NCBI RefSeq assembly: GCF_900005765.1 | Contig: NC_041691.1 | Location: forward strand, 1,798,001 to 1,862,000 | Length of the DNA: 64,000 nt | From: Plasmodium relictum | Lineage: Eukaryota; Apicomplexa; Aconoidasida; Haemosporida; Plasmodiidae | Reading direction: 5' to 3' | Shown: positions 58,501 through 64,000 of the stretch, one piece after another | Layout of the letters: each line of letters opens with the position of its first letter | Numbering within the stretch: position 1 is the first letter of the stretch | Program-made: the position numbers and the translations under genes | Notes under the pieces: model-generated | Told to the model about the DNA's origin: nothing | Database searches by the model: none | What the model saw: only the letters and a program-made list of their open reading frames with translations

Positions 58501-59399
58501 ACGTGAGCTTAGCACAAGAATATTTATTATTTAATAACATTAATAGTTCCGTTTATATATTAATAAGAGTAATTATTTTGTATTTTAATAATTCTAATGC
58601 ATGGTTTAGCTTAGCTAAATGCTTAGAATATAAAAAGAATTATCCTTTTTCTATATTTTCTTATAAAAATGCTATTTATTTTCAGAGAAATATTGCTTTA
58701 TATTACTTTTTAGCTAATATATATTTAAAAAAAGGAGATATAAAAAATTATATAGAAACATTAAAAAATGGATGGATGTTTAAGAGAAGTATTCTTTTTT
58801 CTTCTAAGTTATTTCTTATATATTTAAAGATATTAAAAAAAGAAAAAAGACAAATATCATATTCTTTTAATGAGAAAAAAAATATGTATCATTTAAGGAA
58901 AAACATAAAACAAAAATATTATAAAAAATACAACGATTGTTTTATTTGGTGTATTAAATATTTAAAAAGTTATTTCAAAAAATTTAATAAAAATAGAATT
59001 TATTATCCTAAAGTTAATTTAAGGAATTCAATAGAATATAATTATTCTAATAATTCTATAATAGAAGATTTTATATTATTTGGTTATTTGAAAAATGAAG
59101 AACAAATAGTACATTTAAATAAACTTTTTTTAAAATCTTTTAATTCACTTCATAATAAGAACACAAGTTACTTGTATTTTATTTGTCTATTAAGAAATTC
59201 AAATAAAACTTTACTTAATGCAATTTTTTATTTAGCTAATTATTTTTTTTTCAACAGATCTTTTCATAATTCTCTTAAGTTATATAAAATTTTGTGGGAT
59301 GTAGGAGGAATTTATTCGGAAGAATCATTTAAATTATTTAGATTCACAAAACAAATATTACAAAGAAAAAAAGAAAAAAAAAGAATACATAATAAATGA
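55548..59399 (+). CDS. Anaphase-promoting complex subunit CDC23/APC8-like TPR protein
   Basis: Single exon, 1,283 residues, about twice the usual CDC23 length because of Lys/Asn-rich inserts. An in-frame ATG at 55548 is used; MGDLRSCS at 55599 is an alternative start. TPR-type segments match CDC23 in order. Examples are FIQPFPFYKKAIDLFYEKKY, the FDTYLYLLLSVVCYDLKKF / SWVFFNNLI block (compare LYLYGVVLRKLDL...WLELCNLI), and LFGYAHFCSLNTILYKNAID. The core is YFYMLGKYFSLNNNHHKSIY, YFKKSIKIDKFHLYSYVSLA, then NSNAWFSLAKCLEYKKNYPF and a Tyr/Phe-rich helix pair. CDC23 is a scaffold TPR subunit of the APC/C ubiquitin ligase that triggers anaphase and mitotic exit. In Plasmodium APC/C acts in schizogony and male gamete mitosis. 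CDC27/APC3 or CDC16/APC6 are the alternatives, but CDC23 fits best. Confidence 0.72.
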   Translation: MSLFLINKKKKKYIYSNMGDLRSCSTISSGTKRKCEHSNFIKKQKLLNNNVKINNIIDIKNFINKAKRRSISLSTNFPSMNDFSTCENYLNLKNENKIDENLRDQENNLKEKKYFSNIQKRYNKRTSKYLTKNYFNLKTFKKFLFKKSLLYKIRCLNHNSIWLSELSKSKMGNINNELFCNTEFIQPFPFYKKAIDLFYEKKYKDAYVLLSGVSTYCSSSFSEHKILNDNFFEKKSYNLQYMLNTLYIDKHNKLYEKNYMKKNLKTKILMKNVNDFSVINTDKNKKFLFNSIIEEKNEVINNSIFKSNSTFKYIKSKCCNNIKKKKKKVINYKFVNYENYINNICNIFLQNNYLPNFSKKKKKKIQYVKYINYSHNRDKKLIKKDSNNVKYNSNMNSKEKTSSNKELIFDIIKEKNMNHRKRSINYNSEENKKKYEVEYYLQDCDDKYSQKKNKNVSINDRNYIQKLEREYNEKIDSCHNNMTSKKKRMNIMHNEKNIHKKEIKNETEEDIRLFIFIKILCLYLYSNTFYQNNKKKKDITHDFNSENSYDEKNMNYLNGNFNIGNMKRKEILIYIAKHLRKIKKKIEFDTYLYLLLSVVCYDLKKFNKSLLYVKKSIKKDYFNFVSWVFFNNLISIEIFVFDNSNITTKFDSKNKLKFTKNYKNKNSKKKISLKKNIFIKNSKKLKKLYLYLFENEFFFNTKSNYTNVMRNYNSYIYINPLKNLKESFFFKNNYFKSNIFNKKTVKKKKKKVNHSFFSKYKNYIKRYNFKNNFMTLFGYAHFCSLNTILYKNAIDAYKFLNKMLKNNLYISSELAKLYYYCGNYYKSIKYFNQIQKISRKNKILKKDVFHKYCISYFLKKNKNEVHIEKKKDQDIFQYMMNCNDKNIMVINQKDYKNVKNLLLPMYFSKKFIYLEILVNIYFLQKKIPDLLILIYNYPKKKKKKNYDEKYFYMLGKYFSLNNNHHKSIYYFKKSIKIDKFHLYSYVSLAQEYLLFNNINSSVYILIRVIILYFNNSNAWFSLAKCLEYKKNYPFSIFSYKNAIYFQRNIALYYFLANIYLKKGDIKNYIETLKNGWMFKRSILFSSKLFLIYLKILKKEKRQISYSFNEKKNMYHLRKNIKQKYYKKYNDCFIWCIKYLKSYFKKFNKNRIYYPKVNLRNSIEYNYSNNSIIEDFILFGYLKNEEQIVHLNKLFLKSFNSLHNKNTSYLYFICLLRNSNKTLLNAIFYLANYFFFNRSFHNSLKLYKILWDVGGIYSEESFKLFRFTKQILQRKKEKKRIHNK

Positions 59400-60707
59400 T
59401 ATTTTTTGATTAAATATATATATATAATATTTTTCCTAATATATATTTTTTTAATTATTATTTATTTATCTTGTATATTTTTTAGAGGTTCCCTAATTAA
59501 TATATACACATTCATATAATATTTTTATGTATTTTGTATTATGAATTTTTATATTGACATAAAAAATATATAAAATATGTATTTTTATTTTTATAATAAT
59601 AACATTTCTTATGGTAAGTTTTATTTTTCATTTATTTTAATTCATTATTTTATTTTATTTAATTTAATTTTTTTTGTTTCCTTTTTTTTTTTTTTTGGCA
59701 TATAATTTTTAATAAAGTTATTTATTATTTTTTTCTTCAAGTTTTAATTTGTATTAAAATATAATTATATATTGTTAAATTTTGAGATATAATTAAAATT
59801 TATAATAATATATAAAATATATTTTTTTTTTTACACATTTAATAATTTAAGATGTGTCTTAAAAAGAGAAAATGTTTAATTTACAATGTTAAATGTAAAT
59901 TTTTTTGTAGAAAAATGGGAAATAAACATATTTTGTTCTAAAAACGAAAAAATCAACAGTTGAAAAAATTATCGAAAAATTATTAAGGCTTTTGTAAAAT
60001 ATAATTATATGATGATTATTGTAACAATAAAAAAAAACTTAGAGTTTGTATTTCATTGAAAAAAAAAGAAAAAAAAAAAAAATATATTCTGCTATACGTG
60101 TCTATTTTTTAAGAAGCGTACAAAAAAAAAAAAAAAAAAAAATAGAACAAGAGCAACAATTTTTTTTATGTTAATGATCTTAAAAAAAAAAAAAAAGATT
60201 AATAAATATATATAATTGTCTTTAATACTATTATTTTTTGTATTAAAAAAAGGTCTATAAGTAAAAAAATAAATAAATGTTTAAATATATTCTTTGTTTG
60301 GAATTTCATATTTTTCATAGTATTTCAAGTTTTTTCTTAGAAGTATATTTGAATTACTTTTAATTATATAATGTTTTTTATTTTATAGTTTCTTTTTTTT
60401 TTTTTATGTTATTATTAATTAAATCACAACAAAGGGGAAATAAAATATAACAGTGTTTCTTATCTTTCGTACTTTTTTTTTTTTTTTCTTATACTTAAGA
60501 ACATTAAATCTTAAATATATTTTACGAGTTAAAATGTTTTATTATTAAATTTTAAAAGATTTTGCTTTATTATTATTTATTATTTCAATTTATTCTAAGA
60601 ATTAAAAAATTATATGAATACAACTGCTTAAATATTCATTTACACTACTAAATGTTTATGTAATTAAACAAGTTCATTTTAGTGAATTTAATTTTTGTTG
60701 ATATTGT

Positions 60708-60747
<40 letters not shown>

Positions 60748-60758
60748 TACAAATTTAG
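59400..60758. promoter_or_regulatory. Intergenic region upstream of the EGF-domain gene
   Basis: Spacer between two plus-strand genes, ending in a (TA)n tract at 60715-60743 just before the ATG. Several poly-A runs occur at 60060-60200. I find no AP2-type motif of note and no supported frame. Confidence 0.5.
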
Positions 60759-61937
60759 ATGGAAAAAATGTTGAATTTCAAATTAATTAATTTTTTAATT
60801 GTATATATATTTTATGTTCGTATATATCAATCTCTAAATGAAATAATTGATGCTCAGAAAGAGCTGGATAATTTCTATTTGTGTGATTATAAATGTGATG
60901 AAGGAGAAATTTGTATATATACTAATAAACAAAATAACGTGTACAAATGCATTAAAAAAGAAGAAAACGAAGTAGCATTAAGAATAGGTAAGAACAATTC
61001 TGCAAAAAAAAAAAATAGTGATAAGGATAAAAATGAAAAAAATCGCGAAATATATAATATGGATAGAATAAAAATTCCTAAATCATTTTTATGTAATTCT
61101 GAAGAATCAAAGAAATGTAAAAATCAAGTGTGCTTAAAAAATAAAAATAAAGCTATGTGCTTATGCCCAAGCGGTAAAAAATTTATGAATAATGAATGTA
61201 AGGATATAATTGTTTTAAATAAAAAATGCCCTGAACATTTATGTGATAGTAATGCTACATGTTTTTTAAATGAAACAAAAATGAAATTTAAATGTATATG
61301 TAATGATGGATACTGGGGATTTGGAAATGTATGTTTTCCTTTGAAAAATTTATTATCTAATAAAGGGAAAATATATAAAAATAAAAAAAAAAGAAATGAT
61401 AAAAATTCTTTCCCAAAAAATAAAAAATATAAAGAGAAAAGGAAGAAAAGTGATGAAACAGAAAATAAGAAGAAAGAAGGAGAAAGAAAAGAAAAAAAAG
61501 AAAAATTGGAAAATATAGGAACTACTAATGATTCTTTCCACTTGGATAAGAATGCGAAAATACAAAATTATTCTAGAAAAGGAAGAATTTTAAATGATGC
61601 TGGTTGCAAATTAGATTGTGGAGAACATGGGAAATGTGTAAAAGAAAACAATTATGAATATTGTGTTTGCAATCCTGGATATTCTAGTAATATAGAGAAT
61701 AATTTTAAATGTGAAGAACACTGTAAAGTAAATAACGGGGGATGTGATCCTAATGCATCATGTGAACCTGTAGAACCAGCAGATGAAGAAAAAAATAACG
61801 TTATAAAAGGGGTTGGAGTTATTTGTAAATGCAAAAATGAAGATACAAAGTATAATGGTTATTACTGTAGTTCTAGTTATTTAATAAGTTTTAATTTTTT
61901 CTTCCTTATTTTATTTTTTTTATATTTATTTCACTGA
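60759..61937 (+). CDS. GPI-anchored surface protein with five EGF-like modules, MSP1-like C terminus
   Basis: Single exon, 392 residues, ATG at 60759. A signal peptide (LINFLIVYIFYVRIYQS) is followed by three EGF-like modules, about residues 40-70, 111-150 and 158-194 (Cys patterns CDYKCDEGEICIYT, KCKNQVCLKN..MCLCPSG and CPEHLCDSNATCF..KCICNDGYWG). A Lys/Glu-rich spacer of about 90 residues follows. Then comes a double EGF (CKLDCGEHGKCVKE..CVCNPGY and CKVNNGGCDPNASCEP..ICKCKN) closing in YYCSSS and a hydrophobic tail (YLISFNFFFLILFFLYLFH). NNGGCDPxAxC and CSSS before a GPI signal are typical of the C-terminal double EGF of MSP1, MSP8 and MSP10. A parasite-surface GPI protein is therefore clear; the stage and named orthologue are not. 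The extra N-terminal EGFs set it apart from MSP1/8/10. Confidence 0.82.
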   Translation: MEKMLNFKLINFLIVYIFYVRIYQSLNEIIDAQKELDNFYLCDYKCDEGEICIYTNKQNNVYKCIKKEENEVALRIGKNNSAKKKNSDKDKNEKNREIYNMDRIKIPKSFLCNSEESKKCKNQVCLKNKNKAMCLCPSGKKFMNNECKDIIVLNKKCPEHLCDSNATCFLNETKMKFKCICNDGYWGFGNVCFPLKNLLSNKGKIYKNKKKRNDKNSFPKNKKYKEKRKKSDETENKKKEGERKEKKEKLENIGTTNDSFHLDKNAKIQNYSRKGRILNDAGCKLDCGEHGKCVKENNYEYCVCNPGYSSNIENNFKCEEHCKVNNGGCDPNASCEPVEPADEEKNNVIKGVGVICKCKNEDTKYNGYYCSSSYLISFNFFFLILFFLYLFH

Positions 61938-62024
61938 ATTATACAATTATTTTATTTAATTATTTTAATTTTTTTTTTTTTTTGTTTATTATAACAGTAA
62001 ATATGCTTAATTATAATTCAAAAA

Positions 62025-62084
<60 letters not shown>

Positions 62085-64000
62085 TAATATAAAATTATTT
62101 GAATATATATTTTTTTTTTATTTTTCGTAAGCTTCAATTAGCCTTTTTTTTTCCCCTTTTTTCGTTTATAAGGTTATGTATATATTTTCTCATATATTAA
62201 AAATTTTTGATTATACCCTTATTCATATAGGAAGAAATTTCTTTTTTTATATATAACTGATATTTCAGAACACTTTTCATCGTTATTATTTTTGAGAAAC
62301 TTTTTATATATCTAATCTATGATATATATTTATTTCATATTTAAAAAGATATTTGATTATTCTAAGGATTTGTTCTCGATATTAAAAAAAAAAAAAAAAG
62401 CATGCACCTCTCATAAAGTATTTTTGTAATTGTCTAATAAAAATATATATTATTTTTTTTATTATTCTCGTATATGAATTTACATAAAATTATGATTTCT
62501 TCTATTGAATACTATATTTTATTTTTTAATATAATTTATTTTTAAATATATTAACGAAAATACATATAATTTAAAGTAAAGAACAAAATGGGCTTATTAA
62601 GATAAGAAAATTAAATTACAAATAATGGTATTCATAAAATTATTTTTTATTTTCTTATCAGAATTTTATAAAGGTATAGTTTTGTTAAAACGAAAAAAGA
62701 AAAAAAAGGAAAATTTTATAAGATAAACTATTTATTTTTTAATTTAGACATCTTTATATATTATAAATTTTAGATTACCAAAAAAAAAAAAAAAAATAAT
62801 AAAAAATAAGGCATCTGATTTTTACAAGCATATTTATTTATTTTGATATTTTTTATATTGTTATCTTTATATTTTTTTTTAATTTGATATATCAGAAAGT
62901 ATATTTTTCTAATTTTTGGTTACTGAAATAAATTTTAAATAAATATTAACTTATATTTTTCTTATAAGCTATTAAAAATATGTGAATTAAAAATTCTTGA
63001 GTATATATAGTAGCAAATAATAACAAAAAATATGTTAACTCATGTTTTTTAAAATCTGCCATTATTTTACTCAAGAAATAACACATTAATATTCACATTT
63101 TTGTTTTACTTTATTTTTTTCCTCTAAAATATTTCTAAATAAATTATAAATGTAACTTAAAATTTTAATTTTTTTCTTTTTTTTTTCAATAAAATTATTT
63201 TAAAAATACTTTATTAAACTATTTTTCATACTTTAAAGTTTATTTTTATTTTTTCCTAGTATCATAAATATTTTATCAAAGATGCATATGATTTCATTTT
63301 ATTTAAAAATATTTAAGTATATAGAGTCATTTAATTATTTTACTTCTTTTTATATAAGAATGTAAGTATTATATGAATACTTAATAATCCTACTAGCTTC
63401 AGTTTAATAATATATATATTTTTGTCTTTTTTTACCTTTTTTAAATTCAATATAAATACGAATAACAAATTTGTTGATTTTTTAAAATATATTTTTTTTT
63501 TTTAAATTGAAAATAAAAGGAAAAAAAATAAAAAATCATATAATACTAAAAAGAGGAAAAATGAAAAAATATTAATTTCCAAATTAAATTAAATAAAAAA
63601 AAAAAAATTATTATATATTTCCTTTTAATTTATTTTGAAAATTATAGTTTATTTTGACTATTTATTTAAAGGAAAATTAAATGAAATAATTTTTTCTTTT
63701 TTTTTCTTTTTTTCTTTTTTTTTTTTAGAACATTTTTAAAAATATAAAACATTTTTTATATTTATAATAATAATAATAATTAAATTTGATTATGTTTTTG
63801 GTTTTATAAAATGAAAGTTGATACAAATATAATTCTAAGTATATATATATTTGTAAGATATATATATATTTTTTTTTTTTTTTTTGAATAAGTATTATTA
63901 AAATTTTTATTTTTTATACCGCTTTAAAAATGCAGAAAAGATTGAAATATAACAATTTAACAGAATAAGTAAATGGTTTGAAATTTTTTTAAATATATAC
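61938..64000. other. Terminal intergenic sequence
   Basis: No supported gene in the last 2 kb. A long (TA)n array occupies 62027-62081 just past the EGF gene. TGCATG in inverse orientation (GCATGCACC) occurs at about 62401. Composition then stays uniformly AT-rich to the window edge. The next gene probably begins beyond it. Confidence 0.5.
62027..62081. repeat. (TA)n array downstream of the EGF-domain gene
   Basis: Uninterrupted AT dinucleotide array about 90 bp past the EGF gene stop, probably inside its 3' UTR. Confidence 0.9.

Noticed and set aside
1-64000. tRNA, rRNA, CRISPR, transposon or viral sequence
   Set aside because: None seen. No TTC-loop signatures, no array of spaced repeats, no transposase or reverse transcriptase motif.

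Overview
The window is nuclear chromosomal DNA of a malaria parasite, genus Plasmodium. It is extremely AT-rich, with long poly-A/T tracts, (TA)n arrays in introns and spacers, many short introns with GT..AG ends, and Asn/Lys-rich proteins. The gene content is unmistakably haemosporidian: a 6-cysteine protein, a channel-fused adenylyl cyclase, a SOAP-like ookinete protein, a formin-like MISFIT candidate, and a GPI-anchored EGF protein with an MSP1-like end. From memory, the order cyclase / RRP5-like / SOAP / cytochrome c / CPPED1-like phosphatase / MISFIT / LAG1 matches the left part of P. falciparum chromosome 14. The species cannot be fixed from sequence alone; an AT-rich clade (Laverania or avian parasites) fits.

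Layout, left to right: end of a TBC-domain Rab-GAP (+, 2-1454); a five-exon gene of unknown function (-, 2165-4954); two divergent secreted-protein genes (-, 6164-7039 and +, 8376-10745) with a cluster of TGCATG motifs between them; a large PP2C-like protein with an altered signature motif (-, 11143-14978); a two-domain 6-Cys protein (+, 16946-17806), also with TGCATG motifs upstream; adenylyl cyclase alpha with an S4-like voltage sensor (+, 18684-23809); a stand-alone RRP5 C-terminal HAT protein (-); mitochondrial uL16 (-); a SOAP-like Cys-rich protein with an acidic PETE repeat (-); a 112-residue two-exon protein ending Cys-Cys-Cys (-); cytochrome c (+); an unknown small gene (-); a CPPED1-like phosphatase (+); a MISFIT-like formin (+); LAG1 ceramide synthase (+); a SelK-like selenoprotein with a visible SECIS element (-); axonemal dynein light chain p28 (+); dynein regulatory complex subunit DRC1 (-); an APC8/CDC23-like TPR protein (+); and a five-EGF GPI protein (+). 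The last 2 kb hold no gene I can support.

Many of these genes act in transmission stages. p28 and DRC1 are axoneme parts needed by the male gamete. MISFIT and SOAP act in zygote/ookinete/oocyst. The TGCATG-rich promoters suggest that the 6-Cys gene and the secreted pair are sporozoite-expressed (inference). The remainder are housekeeping: ribosome assembly (RRP5), mitochondrial translation and respiration (uL16m, cytochrome c), sphingolipid synthesis (LAG1), vesicle traffic (TBC) and cell cycle (CDC23).

The most notable observation is the selenoprotein at 48261-48869. Its in-frame TGA is the second-last codon, and about 107 nt downstream is a hairpin with the ATGA / TGA core, a 10-bp perfect helix and an unpaired AA platform. 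Exon boundaries were inferred by eye from splice signals, reading-frame continuity and family similarity; no alignment was run.
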